Positions 46,633 through 60,221 of a stretch of DNA of 64,000 nucleotides are shown here, in pieces. The notes beneath the pieces were generated by a model. That model searched no databases. It had not been told where the DNA came from and saw only the letters and a program-made list of their open reading frames with translations. This DNA is from Todiramphus chloris collaris (lineage: Eukaryota > Chordata > Aves > Coraciiformes > Alcedinidae). The translations under genes were made by a program, and so were the position numbers. Each line of letters opens with the position of its first letter. Positions within the stretch are counted from its first letter, which is position 1. The stretch is taken from the NCBI GenBank assembly GCA_025345505.1, contig JANVCC010000030.1, positions 5,776,544-5,840,543 of the forward strand, given 5' to 3'.

Positions 46633-49600
46633 GTTAGTGGACAAAAACTTCAGGAGAACAGCATAACTTGTTGCTCAAACAATTTAAAAAAAAAACAAAT
46701 AAAAATCCCCAAACTTTCCCAGTAACCACAAGCAAGCCTCCTGATTTCTCCAGATGAATGAGAAAGAACCAAAAATAAAGAGAGCGCATCCTCACAACAT
46801 TAATACACAGAGGGGTAGGAATATACATTTTTAAAAGCTCAGTCTCAAATTAAGGTGCATTTTGCTCCTGAAAATGAAGTTATTCATCAAGTTTTCTCTC
46901 TCCTTCACCTCCCCCCACCTGCATACGTTAAATAACAACATATTCTCTTTCACAGCAGATAGCAATTATCTATTTAGTGTCTACCCAAGACAATGCCACA
47001 ATCTTCAAAGAGTTGGCATGTTAGTGTTTTCTGTCTAAAATCCAGCACAGAGCTGCAGGCCTTAAGTAGGAAGTTGTTGTTTCCAAAGCAACAATAGAAC
47101 CTGAAGTTAGGTCAGAAGTCTCCTAAAACCAACACAGCATATTTAAGTGTCAGGTTTGTGAAGGAACCATAAGCAACACCAAGTAACTCCTAAGCAGCTA
47201 AGCAAATACTTCAGCCTTTTACCTGCATACAGAGTATTCCCCACAGTCAGAACAGTCAGAAAGTCAAAAGTTAATCAGTTGCTTCTGTTTGACTGGAGTA
47301 ACAGGATCTTGAATGTTTAGCTGAGCAGTGGAAACACTGAAACCACATTAGCAATGCAGCATAAACATAAGACTACAGATAAACAACCCCCCAGTCATCA
47401 GTAATGCACCAACAGTTTGTCTCCCCAGCAACTGGAAAAAAAAAAAACAACTTAGTAATGAACTTCATTATTTTTTCTCCGGTCACTTTTTAAATCTAAA
47501 TTTTTGCCCTGCTGAGGGTAATCAAGAGAAATAAAGAGTATATTGGAAAGCATATATTAAAATATTATTGGAAAGATGTATAAAAATATTATTGGAAATC
47601 ATATATAAAAATATTATTTGCACACATATTCAAATATTATTTGCCACCAAAAATTCAAGTCTTGAAAATATGAAGAACTACTGATAATGATGCATGATTT
47701 CCTTCCTTATTTCCAGGTACATATACCTTCCTATCCCTGCTTCACCAATAAGCATCAGTTACCAGTAAACCCAATTCTCTGTAGCTTGTAGAACTTTTTT
47801 AGTCTGTGATGTTGTTCTCTCATTTTCTGCTGTATGAATGCATGTCATCATATCCAGTAGTCATGACATAGAAAAGTTCTATAGCCCACTCGTCTTGCCA
47901 AGTTCTTGTTTTCTTATCACTCTAATGGGAGCACCTTCAGAATTTGCTCAGAATTAAGCCACATCATTACAAGCAACAAATTTTCACACTTCATTTGGGA
48001 CAGTGACTTCCTCCACAAAGACTTTCTTGCACAAAATCTGTTAATAAAATATTTCTGCAAAAGAAACCATCAAATGGCAAAATATGAATAAGGGAATTAT
48101 TTCTGGTAGACGAGACTTTTACTGTAACACAACTCATCATACACATCTGGGGATTACAGGGGTTTTTTTTCTTTTAAGTTATTGGTGATGAAAGCATTTG
48201 CAAACCCTGTGCACTACCCTGTGTTTTGCCCAGTTTTCAGTGGCCTCCGCCTTTGAAACATCTTTCAGGCATTCCATTGGTCTCCAAGCATGTCAAACAG
48301 ATTTGCACTCCAAGATTTTCTTAGTGTCTCTCCAAGTTTGAAAACAGTTTAGGCTTCAGATTGCAGGATTCCTTACTCCTACCTACCCAGACTCAGTATT
48401 TAATTCAATTAATTACTTTCTAAGGCGCAAGAAAGAGCCGCGCGTGTATTCCCGTGGAATACGGAAGAAAAGAGTGACAGGGGGTTAGAGCAAACCAGCA
48501 AGTGCTGTGGCATCTTGGAATAATATTCTATACTCTGTGGTTATGTAATTACAGCCAAGGGGCCCCCTGCTAGTATCAATAAAACAGTTTGCACCTCTGT
48601 AAACTGCATGAGATGTCCCAGCATCAGTCCTCCCATTGTTCACGTTCATAAGCCTGTCCTCAGATCTGCGTTTATTTTCCTGCCTCTGAAGATCACGGAT
48701 TAGATTTAAACACATTTAGCATGACATCCCAGTGCTTGAAGCACATTGTTCCTTTCTGTACACTCCCAGGGTCAGCTGCTGCTCTCGCTGCCCAGTTCAA
48801 GTGCCTGCACCCTTTGGCAGCAGCCAGCAGCACAAGCACTGGAGCTCCCGGCGTTCAGAGTGGGGAGGGGGTGTCCAAAATTGCATCTCAATCCACACAA
48901 CTTTCAGAGAAACAGGACATAACCAGCCTGAGCTGAAAAACCCTGGGGACTGATGCCAACTGTGAGCACTGAAAATAAAACATTATATATTTTAGTGACC
49001 TGCAGTGAATTAAGGAATTCGGCATTTAAATGTCAAGTTCCGTAACAAGAGAAACAAAGAGGCTTTAGAAACAATTCAAGTTACGGATTTCTGCGTTTCT
49101 TGTTGAGCTGAATCATTTCTCCACACACCGTTTCTCAGGCCTGAAACCCAATAAAATATGTTGTGATATCTTCATTTTGTGGCAGATCTATTTTTCATCC
49201 AACACACATCATCTGAGGAGATACAGAACTGACAGTCTGTGCTTTGAATCATCTCACAGCATTGAATATTTTTCCTGACTTCTGCAATGATGTGATTTAT
49301 ACAGGATATTCATTCTTATCTATAGAGAATACTTGATAAATTATACACATATCTTAACCCGCTTTGTCTTTATTCTGCAAGGGGAAGGTCATCTCATTCA
49401 TTTACATCAGAAAGAGCAAAGTCAGAGTGGGAAAAAGACAAAAAAAACTGTGTGTGTACACACAGTCTTAATCTCATTCATAACCATAGGTCCACTTAAA
49501 CCACTTTTTATTCATTTCTATTTTTATACTCTTTAGGGACTTACAGGGGACTCGCTGAATAATGTATATAATTCCACATCCTCTGTAATGCCAAAAAAAA

Positions 49601-51588
49601 AAAAATACACTGTTTCAAGATACATTAAGCAGCTTGCTACTGAGACATACTAATACATTAGTAAAACTGGAATTTTACTGAACAACACTGGAAAAATCAC
49701 CAAATCAACACTGAAATTGAACACAGGATCTAGAAAAGTCTTCCACATAGTGGTTGTTCAGGTCAGTTCAAAATAACTGGCAACTCTCAAAGCCTTTGAG
49801 TATACAATTATAGTTTTAGGGGGCAATGTACAACTGAATTTGACCAAACAGAAGTGGCAACTAAGCCACAGGGCAACCACAGAAGACCACTTTAGACATA
49901 ATCCAAAGCAGCTTGTAAAACTTGCCAGATGATTTTGGTGGGTGATGGGTAAAGCCCACACAGGAATGAATGCTACAGGGCTTGGGCTCAAGCAGCAGCC
50001 TCACAGAGAGAAAGGCAGCAGATGTTTCCTCCTACCCAAACTACAGTTTTCTCTGTGACATTGTTGAACTTTCCTCCTCAGCACTTAGGTCTGACATACT
50101 GACCATGCTCAAACCACCACCAAAGCCATCAAGGCTCTTCAAAACTCAGTACTCCTTCCCCAACAGTCAAAAGCATTGTTTCTCACCATTGGCCAGTACT
50201 CAGTAATCCTCTCCAACAACACCATTAACTATTGCAAAATGAAAATGAAAAAAATAATAATTCAAAAAGCTTATACTTCCCAAACCAAGTTTAATTTATT
50301 GCAGCTCGGATGCAGTAGAACTGCTTCATCAGTGTATTTACCAACACAGCAGAAACTGAGATATCACAAAGAGGCTCAAAACATCTTTGAAAGACAAAGG
50401 TGAACACAGTTTTAGGCACAATTTTTCAATCAGAGAACTAGCAAAAAAAAAAAGGTCAAAATAAATAAATAAACAAAGAAATTGTTTTGAAGAGTGTTCT
50501 TTCCCCTGGATTGCTCCAACCTGGCTATCTCACTTAAAAAGACATTACCTAAATCTTGACCATCTGATGCACCACATTTGAATTTCAAAAGTATAAAAAA
50601 AAAATAGCAGCTGTGCCATGTGTTTAATGGGCATCTCAACAAGGACAACAGTGACATTACCCTGTGGATGAATCACCTCATTAACTGAAGCAGGATACAC
50701 CAGGAATGGAAGATCAAGGGACAGAGTGGCTTTCACCAGCCACAGATTTAGAAATAACTTAATTGGAATAAAACGCAGTCAGAAAGTCCTAACTCAGGTG
50801 AAGCTGTTTGTAAATATTTATGCACAATTGAGTTCAAACAGCTATTTCTCACCCAAACTAAGTTTATGCTCCTTATGCAGTGCATTGTTTACTCTCTCAA
50901 CTTTGGCCATGTACAATAAAGCTCAGATAAAAGCATATGGTGAATTCTTGTCATTAAAACACAGTTTCAAGACAGTGCTTAGTATTGGACTTTCCACAGC
51001 CCCACCAATAAATGCTGGATTTTCCTACCAGCTGCATACTATGAGAGCTCAAACCATCTTCTCGCAATATAATCATTCATTTTTACTACTCAAGATGCAA
51101 ACACCCATAGACTAAAACTGCATTTATTTTGTAGGTCTGCTCAATACCAACCTAACCCATCAACCAAAGGCAACACAAGGTTCCTCACTAACTTCCCTGA
51201 CTTTTATAATAAACTCTTATTTCTTCACCACACAAGATACGAGCCTATTTCTCAATCCTTGATGTGCATGTGAAGTTCCTCTTAAAAATTAATGAGGTTA
51301 TTATTTCTGATGTGCTACTTTAAGTGTGTATTGCACAGCCACCTATTGAGATGAGAAAACATTCCACTAGATTCTTATTAACAGGTTTCACCATATTATA
51401 TTCAAATTATAAAATAAGGCAGCCTATGAATATTTCTTTTTGGACTAAAATACCAGTTTGTCATGTGAAATGGAATTTATGATAATTCAAAGCTTATCTT
51501 CACAGTTTGATGTCTTTGTCCTTCCTTAGATAAACACTCTAAATATTAACACAGCAGTGATAACTCTCCTTTGACTTACTCATAAAAA
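46633..51588. other. unique sequence with a minisatellite
   Basis: Contains A-rich runs near 46685, 47439 and 49591-49603, and the 24-bp minisatellite at 47540-47645. A small CpG-bearing patch (GAGCCGCGCGTG near 48435) and a GC-richer patch at about 48721-48900 also lie here. No gene or transposon was recognised. Confidence 0.5.
47540..47645 (+). repeat. minisatellite, unit about 24 bp, about 4 copies
   Basis: Successive units read TTATTGGAAAGATGTATAAA, TTATTGGAAATCATATATAA and TTATTTGCACACATATTC, each followed by A-rich bases and then ATA. The copies are 23-25 bp long and increasingly divergent toward the right. Confidence 0.85.
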
Positions 51589-51830
51589 TCATAGAATCAT
51601 AAATCATTTTGGTTGGAAAAGACCTTCAAGATAATCAAGTCCAACCGTTAACCTAACACTGCCAGGTCACCACTAAATCACATCCCTCAGCACCACATCC
51701 CCACAGCTTTGAAACCCCTCCAGAGATGGGGACTTCACCACTGCCCTGGGCAGCCTGGGCCAGGCCTTGACAACCCTTCTGGGGAAGAAATATTCCTAAT
51801 ATCTAAACTCCCCATGGGGCACTTTTCAGG
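51589..51830 (-). mobile_element. CR1 LINE fragment (GTGCTGAGGGACA type)
   Basis: On the plus strand: AATCATAGAATCATAAATCA (inverted tail), TTTTGGTTGGAAAAGACC, AAGTCCAACCGTTAACC, CACTGCCAGGTCACCACTAA, CATCCCTCAGCACCACATCC, CACCACTGCCCTGGGCAGCC and AAGAAATATTCCTAATATC. It covers the 3' UTR plus the end of ORF2 and is 5' truncated near 51830. Confidence 0.95.
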
Positions 51831-54052
51831 AACCCCTTTTTTTTTTGTTTTGTTTTGTTTTTTTAACTAATAATCACCTCCACCCAGTGTTTTATTGTTG
51901 GTCTCCACTTCAAATTTTCATACCAGGTGAAGCAGAAATATTAGAGACATTTAACCAGAAAACAAAAATAGTTTCAAAAATAAAAAATACAATCAAATAA
52001 TCCTTGCCATGACTCCTGTGCACTTTAACTCACAGCTTTGACCAGCTGCCAGTTTTGAAACTTCATGAACTGAACAAGAGGGCTTTGCTCTGGCAATCTG
52101 TCCACCAGCACCGTGTGCACTCCCACATAACACGCTTTCACGAACATTGGGTCAAATTTCCTGTTTTCAAGTGAGGACTCAGAAGTAAAATAGTAGAAAC
52201 ATCCTCCCTATTTAAACATGGTAATATCAGCACCCTTTGGGGCTGTTTTCATTGATGCAACACCACCACCCCTGCTGTCCTCCTCAGCAGCTCAGTTTCA
52301 GGAAATCATTCTGCTCCCTGGAGTAACATGGGGTAAGATCTCCAGCTCTCTGTGAGGCAGCCCCTTGCTTCATACACACACACACACTTACAAGAGTTTC
52401 ATCACGACTTTTCTAAGAATGGTGAAACAAGAAAACACATTAAGAACTTTATTTTCCCTCACTCTTGTATTTTTTCCAGAATCAAAAAGGAATCGCTGCC
52501 GACTGACATGAAAGTACCAGACACACCCTTTGTGCCAGAAGAAAACTGTTTTTCTCTTCACACAAGTTTCATGCATCTGCCTCTTCATCTCCAGGAGCTC
52601 AGGGACCATAATTCCTTCTTTAATCTCCATAGGGATCAAGCTGCTTCTTTGATAAAACAATTCTTTGTGTTTGACTGGTTTCTATTGCATTAACGTCAGA
52701 GCCAGACAACTCCTGTCACGTCTCCTGCCCGTAAAACACTGTCAGTCTACACAATTTCCAAGCTATCTTTTTCTCTGATTTATGAAAGTATTCTGTAGCT
52801 CTGGCAGACAACATGATGCTATCCCTGTCACTCACCTTTCTCTCTCCAGCCACATGACATTTCCTCTCCACCAGTTTTGGCCATGCTGTGCCCCATACAT
52901 TAAGCCCTCACATTAGCCTTATACACTGGAACACCCCTCTCAAGGCACTCTTAATTACCTACTAAACACTACTCAAAGTGTTCTTATCACTGCTACACGG
53001 GCTCCTGGTTACACAACTAAAGGACAAAGATAATTGAAGATCAATCAGAGGACTGCTATTTGTTTTGAGATATCACTCAACTCACGTACATGGACATTGA
53101 CTTGGATTTGTCCACATGAAGTAGAACAAAAATAAGAAAGGTCAAAATTTATTTATTTTTTTTCCCCTCTCCTCTGCTACATTTTAAATTATACCTGCTC
53201 CTCTAGGTCCTTCTCAGGCAGCTGACAAGCATTTAGGTAACATCTCGCAAGCAAATTGAAAAGCAAGGAGGAGCAACATGTGTAGAGATTTGAGTAACTG
53301 AAACAATGAGCAGGTCTGCAGTAAAATGAATTTAATTAAAGTTACTCATGAAGACTCTCAGCCTTAGAAATCTATAAATCTGAAAAACCATTTCCCTTTC
53401 AATTAAGTTTGTATTTGTCATTTCAGAAAAAAGAAAAACAAGTCCCAAATGACCATGTTTTCCAATACTGAGCAATTAGAAGAAATACGCAACCCAGGAC
53501 TGCGAAAGGTTTCCCATAAGAAAACTTGAGAAATAACAGGAATATCTACAGTCCTCCAAGTCCCACCATGGCCAAATGATTCTTTTAAGATGAAAGTACA
53601 GATGTATCAACTGGAGATGTTTCAAGACAGTGTCTGTGTTATGACTAATACCTTGAGGAGGACTCACATCACCTAACTCGCACTTCTTATATAACCACAG
53701 GGAAGAAGGAAAAAAAAAAGGTTCTTTCAGAGAATTTTTTAGAACATCTGAATTAGATGCCTGAAGTGCACTCTCACGCCCCTTTCTCCACCCTTGTCTG
53801 GAGTTTGCAGAGACTCACCTCCAAGCCTCACTGTCTTCTCTCTCCTGCAAGAGACACAGACAAATATATCAAAGGACCAGAATGAATGAAAATGATGCTC
53901 CTGACTTCAGAGTCATTTGTTTCTATGAACAAGTTTTGGACAATTACATTCAGCTACTTTCTGAATATTCACATGAGCCTGGAGATCATGACTCTTTGCA
54001 GCAGCAGCACTGAGTTGTCTTCACTGAGGCACGCTGGTGGGAAAGTTTGTTC
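51831..54052. other. unique sequence, no gene recognised
   Basis: T-rich (TTTTG)n-like tract at about 51838-51864 and (AC)n at 52373-52387. A good acceptor-like site ends at 52479 within an open frame, but no donor in a sensible place follows. No gene was recognised. Confidence 0.5.
52373..52387 (+). repeat. (AC)n microsatellite
   Basis: Seven AC units and a bit, a short dinucleotide repeat. Confidence 0.9.
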
Positions 54053-54200
54053 TACAGAATCACAGCATGGTGGATGTTTGAAGGGACCTCAGGAGATCAT
54101 CTGGTCCAACCACCCTCCTCCAGCCTGGTCACCCAGAGCATGTGGTCCAGGATTGTGTCCAGGCAGGTTTTGAAATTCTCCAGGGAAGGAGACTCCAGGA
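54053..54200 (-). mobile_element. short CR1 3' end fragment
   Basis: On the plus strand: ACAGAATCACAGCATGGTGG, GAAGGGACCTCAGGAGATCA, TCTGGTCCAACCACCCTCC, TGTGTCCAGGCAGGTTTTG and CTCCAGGGAAGGAGACTCC. It is of the GGAGATCATCTGGTCCAAC subfamily, like the older CR1 at 36335/37460. It is 5' truncated after about 150 bp. Confidence 0.93.
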
Positions 54201-55334
54201 TATATCCAAGTTAACTTTGCCATGTCCAAATTCATCTGTTGCTCAATTATGCCATTGCTAATTTTCCTAGAAGTCATTTATTTCTCCCTCTTGCCCCAAT
54301 GACACAGCAACTTGTCTGGAGTCAGGCTGAACTCCAGATTCCCAATTGTTGCAGTCCAAATAGTTCCCCTTCGCACCAGGCCAGAGACAGGAGAGTGCTC
54401 AGGATGTCAGAAAGAGTTGCAAATAATGGTCTTTTGTTCTGTGTGTGCTCACCAAAAACTGCACTGAAGCCAGGGAGAAGAACGAAGGACTCATACTTTC
54501 TGTGAAGATTATCCGAAGCTGTTCTGTGGTGATTGTATACACCAGAAACAGCCATTACCATTCACAGATGGGCTATTCACCATATTCTAGGGGATTAGCT
54601 GGTTTTCTCCAAAAATGAGCTTGAACAAAATCTAAGTTAATGTGAAGGCTCTTAGTTTTTCCCCCAGGCAAAACTCTCACTGAGTTTAGCGAGAACTGAA
54701 TCAGGCTCATGAAAGCTTTAACATCACTGGGTTGGTTTGAAAGCAGAGATCCAATCCTACCATTTATCTGTGCGTGCACACAAAATCCACCACACACCGC
54801 TTGACCTGGCAGTGAGTTAGTCACTCAGAAGGAATACAATATTGTCTCTAAAAAAAGCTTCAAAGAGTGGAGAGGAAGAGATATTTCACCTCATTCACCT
54901 CTCTAACGGTGGTAAGAGTAAATGGGAGTGGTATGTGCCACAGTTTCAGTAAACCACAGAGCAAGCCATCCTCCTCTGCGGGGAATTTTAAACCGCACAG
55001 CCTTCCAGAAATTGCACTTGACCACAAGTGAGGCTCACCTGTTTAACAGGGCAGTAGGTCGAATATTTGGGATTTTCTTCCCTCCTCTGTATTCTCTGGT
55101 CAGAAAAATGACTACAGGAGTCTAAGGTGACAACCGTTACAGGGAACTTCACTGGATCTGCATAACTGTGGCAGCCTCACTGCGAGTGGAGATATTTGTT
55201 AAGTTCCCGTTTTGAAGAGCAGACTGGATCTATAATGAAGTATGGAGCAGGTGCTAAGCCTTGGCTAAAAAATGTGCAGACACATGGAAGGGAACAAGGG
55301 GAAATACTTCTTCCAAGTAATTGTACCTATACAG

Positions 55335-55354
55335 AAAAAAAAAAAAAAAAAAAA
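55335..55354 (+). repeat. A20 homopolymer
   Basis: Uninterrupted A run, followed by GCAGCAAC. No retrocopy body was recognised upstream. Confidence 0.93.
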
Positions 55355-56036
55355 GCAGCAACATTTCCCCCAAAAAAACTTTAATGTAAATAAAACAGGA
55401 CTGTGACAATAAGCGTATGTATACAAACATTCTTTTAAGTTTACTTCTGTTGTAGCACCATGTATGTTTACACTGCAGTAGTTTACGTTTCATCTGATTT
55501 CCATCTAGCAGAACGAAAAATCCTCATATTGTCTCATCTGAATGGTGTTAACACTTTGCACTTAAAAGATTATATAAATCAGAGGAGACATCACTTGTTT
55601 CTTTGCGTCATTGCTTATTTCTCTGGGATGCAAAGCTCTCGTACAGCTTCCTTCCCCAGCAGAGCAGGGAAGTGGGAATGGTGGCCAGTATAAACTGCCA
55701 TAGGTCCCCAGAAGGGCCCAACACAAGCTCACCTTTTACTTGCAACAGACCTCAACAAACAAGGTGAGCCAGAAGAGGTAACTGCTGCAGACAGTGGAAT
55801 TACATACGTCTTGCATCCAGAATTAGGAAGTTAAGCAGAGCGGATTGTTGGTCCAAACACAGGGACTGCCTGAGCCAGTGATTCATTGTACTCTATTAGT
55901 GATTTGACATACAGCCTCGAGTCATTATATATGCTTCAAGTTATCTACCTGAAGAGTTATTTGTTTGCCTGAGAAGGCTTCAGTGACACTGCTGCAATAA
56001 GAATTCATTCAGCCTCATTTTCCAGGGCCTGCTTTA

Positions 56037-56051
56037 AGCAGCAGCAGCAGC
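56037..56051 (+). repeat. (AGC)5 trinucleotide repeat
   Basis: Five AGC units inside a non-repetitive stretch. Confidence 0.9.
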
Positions 56052-58721
56052 ACAATAAGCCCTCTCTCCTCTCCTAACCTTTGACAAGCTTGCTTTAAAA
56101 TACTCAATTTAATATATCTACATTCTTCTAGAAAACCTCTGGACCTGGCATACCTGCGATGTTCACATAGCTAATTGTAACAGAATACAGTTTAGCAAAG
56201 GAGATGTTCTTCTCAAATTTGTTTATCCGCACACAGACTTTGTGTAGACGGTCGGGTCTAGTTCATTAGCAACTCAAGATGCCCACGATCCCTCCACACT
56301 CAGCACGCTACACAGATTTTGACAAACAATTAATCAGAACTCAGCACTGCATCTGGCTCCTATTTACAGCCAAAGAATGAATTGGGTTGAAAAAGCATCT
56401 GAAAGGATAATACTTCAACCTGATGACTTTGTAGTTGGGCTTTGTTCTCCTGGAAGGAATCTGCTAACATATCATGTTTGAGAGACCCAACAGACATTGA
56501 ATTTATGAGCCTTTAGGTAAACAAAACATATGGTGCTTGCTATGTTCCATCTATCTGGTAATCAGTCATTTGGCAATAAATGCACAATAAAATTTGGCCA
56601 GTTTCTCAAGACTCGACATCTGAGGAGATCAATTACAGACTTAATTTAGACAAATTTTTCATAGCCCTTTTTTTTTTCCTTTGTATTACGTTATCTTTCT
56701 TCCATGAAGTTTTCATTAACTCCTGTGGAAAATAAGACCTGGATTCTTCAAATCTGAATATGGATGTAAAAATATCAGTGAGTTCAGGGTATGAAGTGAT
56801 GGATTAATCTGAGACACTGACCAATAATAACTCAAGATTTTTCTGTTGCCTAAATTGTCTAAAAAACCATACACTGAAGATGGGTATTTTACTGTTCTTT
56901 TAACTAAGTTCTCCATCATGCAAGCCCCAAGGTGGGAAGCAAGTCCATCCTGGACTCCCAATTATAGAAGTGAGGTCAGGATCAGTGCCACTGCCAAGGC
57001 TTTGGACACCTCCCTGCCCAGATGGAGCCCTGAGCTGGACCTTGGTTACATCCATGGACAGGCAAAGCCACAATGGAGTTGCTCACAGAAGCTTAGATAC
57101 AGTTTTCAGCATAGACAGACACCTTCCTTCAATTTTTAATTACATCCCTAAACTGCAGGAAGAAGGGAATGACAGTGGGGAAAAACAAAAAGAGAATGAT
57201 ACAGGTAGGAGATCACTGCATTTTGGTTCTAACTCCAGGGAATGCCAAGTGTCAAACCACCACTTGCAGTAAGCACCTAAATCCTTCTCCTTTTCAGACA
57301 AGACTAACAAACTACAAGGTCATTTAGTTTGTTGTGCTGAGACAATGAATATTCAAGTTTCCAAACAGAGTAAAAATCTTCATAAGGCAAAATTGAGAAA
57401 ACTTCTCCAGACATTTTCTTATCTCTGAGGACAAGACTTGAGTGCAGATGAATGCTCCGAGTACTTGGATTTGGAAGAGCAGAGGAATTTGTCAAAGGCA
57501 GCAATACTGTCTCAGCCCAGATATGCCCCTGACCGACCCAGCAAGACCAGAGGAGGCAGGAGGAAAGCATCCTGACAAGCAGCACTTGGCTCCCAGAGGC
57601 CAAGCACTGTAGGAACCCCTCCAAAGGCCAAGAAGCAAGGATTTAAAACCACAAGAATTTTACCAGCATGTTTAACAACATCAGCCCATTCAGGGTCAAG
57701 CAGCAACTGGCTTCAACTTCAAATACGACAGACAAAATTACAGAAATCTCTGGAGCTTCACATGCTCGCTGGAAGGTTTTGGCAGGACCTTTGCCTTTTG
57801 GGCATCTACCCTTAAAGATTCAAGGTTTTATATGCCAAACTTTGGACACATCTGTAGAATTAGCTCTTCCACTCACATTGTCTGCTTGATTAGGCACTTA
57901 AGACAGACAGATTTATTACTGAGACACACTAAAGACAGGTGGTGATTTGTCAGCTATGTAGAGTACAGTATTAATAGGTCCAGAGAATAAGTAAAACTTG
58001 TATGAAGTAACTCACCTCTATCCCATGGTCTATATTCCTTAGACCACCTCTTCAAACTCCCACAGTGCTAAAGAGGCTTCCAGCTGTAGCCTTCTCCAAG
58101 AGATTACATGAGGTCCAGGCAGCAGGTCTGCACCCAGTTTACATTAGAAGCACAGCTACAAAAATACCAGTTTACCTGTACTGTGCCTTGTAAGTGCAGT
58201 TAATCCTTTTCTACAAGAACCAGCAACAAGCCATCACTTGGTGTACCCATCTCTGCTTCCACTTCCATCACAAAAACACATTTCTTAATGTCAGTTTCAT
58301 TTATTACCAAGACATATAAGAGGGAAAAATTATTAAAGACTTGAAAAACCAATTTAAGTATTTTAACTTTGAGATCAGACTCTTCAGCTGCCGTAATTTG
58401 TGTAACACAAGATGCTGCTAAGAGGTATCCAAAGAGTGAATTTGAGCAAGTAATTTCTTTGTTCAGCTCAAATACTCTTGGAAGATGGTTTTTGTATTAT
58501 AGAACTTAGCGTTAATACTTCAGTAACAAAAGTTGTGAACACAGGAAAAACCGTGGTAAAGTACACAAAGCAGGATTTGATCCTAGGTTTATTGTAATAA
58601 ACTGTCTTTAGAATAGTGTTTCACTGATATTTTTTTTTTTTACTAATAAAGTATTTAAGTTAATTTCCCCTGTGGTGTTTAGGAGGTTGGGCATATGGGG
58701 TTACTATTAAATATTGCATTT

Positions 58722-59216
58722 GATGTGCTGCATTCAGTTCTGGAGACCCCAACATAAGGACAGGGACCTGCTGGAGCAGGGCCAGAGGTGGCAACAAAAT
58801 GTTCTGAGGGCCAGAACCCCTCTGTAGAGTGTTGGGGTTGTTCAGCCTAAAGAAGAGAAGGTTCCAGGGAGAACGTATGCAGCCTTTCAGTACTTCAAAG
58901 GACTCTGCAGGAAAGCAGCAGAGGGACTTTTTACAAGGATGTGTCGAGATAAGACAAAAGGTTATGGCTTTATACTAGGAGAGAGGAGATTTAAATTAGA
59001 TATAAAGAAGAAATTATTTACTGTAGAGAGTGGTGAGATCCTGGCCCAGGTTGCCCAGAGAGGTGGTTGATGCCCCATCCCTGGAACTATTCAAAGTCAG
59101 GTTGTATGGGGCTCGGAGAAACCTGCCCTAATTGCAGATGTCCCTGCTCAGTGCAGGGGGGTTGGACTAGGTGACCTTGAAAGGTCTCTTCCAACACAAA
59201 CCATTCCATGATGCTA
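58722..59216 (+). mobile_element. CR1 LINE fragment, about 495 bp
   Basis: GTGCTGCATTCAGTTCTGG, GGTTGTTCAGCCTAAAGAAG, GTTCCAGGGAGAACG, AGCCTTTCAGTACTTCAAAG, GGCCCAGGTTGCCCAGAGAG, AATTGCAGATGTCCCTGC and GGTTGGACTAGGTGACC, ending CCATTCCATGATGCTAG. It covers the end of ORF2 and the full 3' UTR in sense orientation. It is the same subfamily as 20762. Confidence 0.95.
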
Positions 59217-60221
59217 GATACAGGCACTGCAGACAAGAGAACTGGTTTTATATATTGTGTGCTGGGTCTTTTTTTAACTCCAAACATTCATTGGTTCATT
59301 TAGTGTCTTCCATTCTGCAGAGATTCAGATACTTGTATTTTAAAAGCAGGGTCAATGCTGTAATACAGAAAACAATCTATATTTCAATATATGCAGTCTG
59401 AGCTTGACATAAAAGATAAGAAACAGATGTAGGTCCAGATGAAGAAATGTTTCTATTGTGAAGTTTAAGGGGCGATTTGGCAGAAAAATAATTGAAGTCA
59501 ATATGCAGAAAGAAAATCTGTCAGCAAATTGCAATGCTTGACTGAAACACAGATCTATTTTTTTAAAGAAATTAGATGTAGGCTATATGTGGTCTACCAG
59601 TTTAAATGGATTACTACCACATTCAAATTCATCTACTTTACTTCAACCGAATTATTCATCCTGAATAAAAAAACAAACCCCAAAAAACAATACTCATTGA
59701 ATCTGAACAATAGATCTATTAAAACTTTCATTTTTCGAGCTGCTGGGCCAGAGCAACCCTGCAGGCCCACCAGCAAGATCACTGTGCTGGGACCAGCTGC
59801 TGCAGAACCCCTTTCCACAGAATTTAACAGACACACAAGAGATGTGTCATCATAATTGTGCCCAAGAACAGGGGTCCAAAGAATTTTCAGCCCAGGAAGC
59901 TTTGCAATGTCCATAATATTGCCTAGCAATTTCATAAAGATTCTAATATTAGAAGTTTATTCTAAGTTTTAATCAATAACATGTTTGAGAGCCTCCTGCC
60001 TCCACCCATCCCAGACAGTGTCGCTTCCAGTTCTAAAAAGCCAAAACCTTAAGTTAATAGACACCAGAAGGCAATTATGGAAAGTCAAATACTGCTTTGA
60101 GTATTCACTCATCCAGAACAAAGGATTTTTTAATTTTTTTTTTAACATTATCATCTTACCCTCTTATTACTGTTTATACTTTTGCTAGAACTCTTGAAAT
60201 ATTCAAAGACAAGTCAATCCA
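59217..60221. other. unique sequence between CR1 and LTR
   Basis: No repeat or gene was recognised in about 1 kb. Short overlapping open frames on both strands near 59529-59935 are not protein-like. Confidence 0.5.

Larger units (their letters stand above)
54201..58721. other. unique sequence, conserved-looking blocks
   Basis: A20 at 55335-55354 and (AGC)5 at 56037-56051 are the only repeats I recognise. About 54905-55200, 55860-56350 and 56470-56660 are non-repetitive and have the mixed AT-rich, word-dense look of conserved non-coding DNA. No gene was recognised. Confidence 0.45.

Noticed and set aside
49448-49467. Alternating TG/CA palindrome
   Set aside because: It is a by-product of a short dinucleotide repeat.
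52440-52693. Good pyrimidine tract and CAG at 52479 within a 113-codon open frame
   Set aside because: No sensible donor follows, the opposite strand is also open, and no family is recognised.
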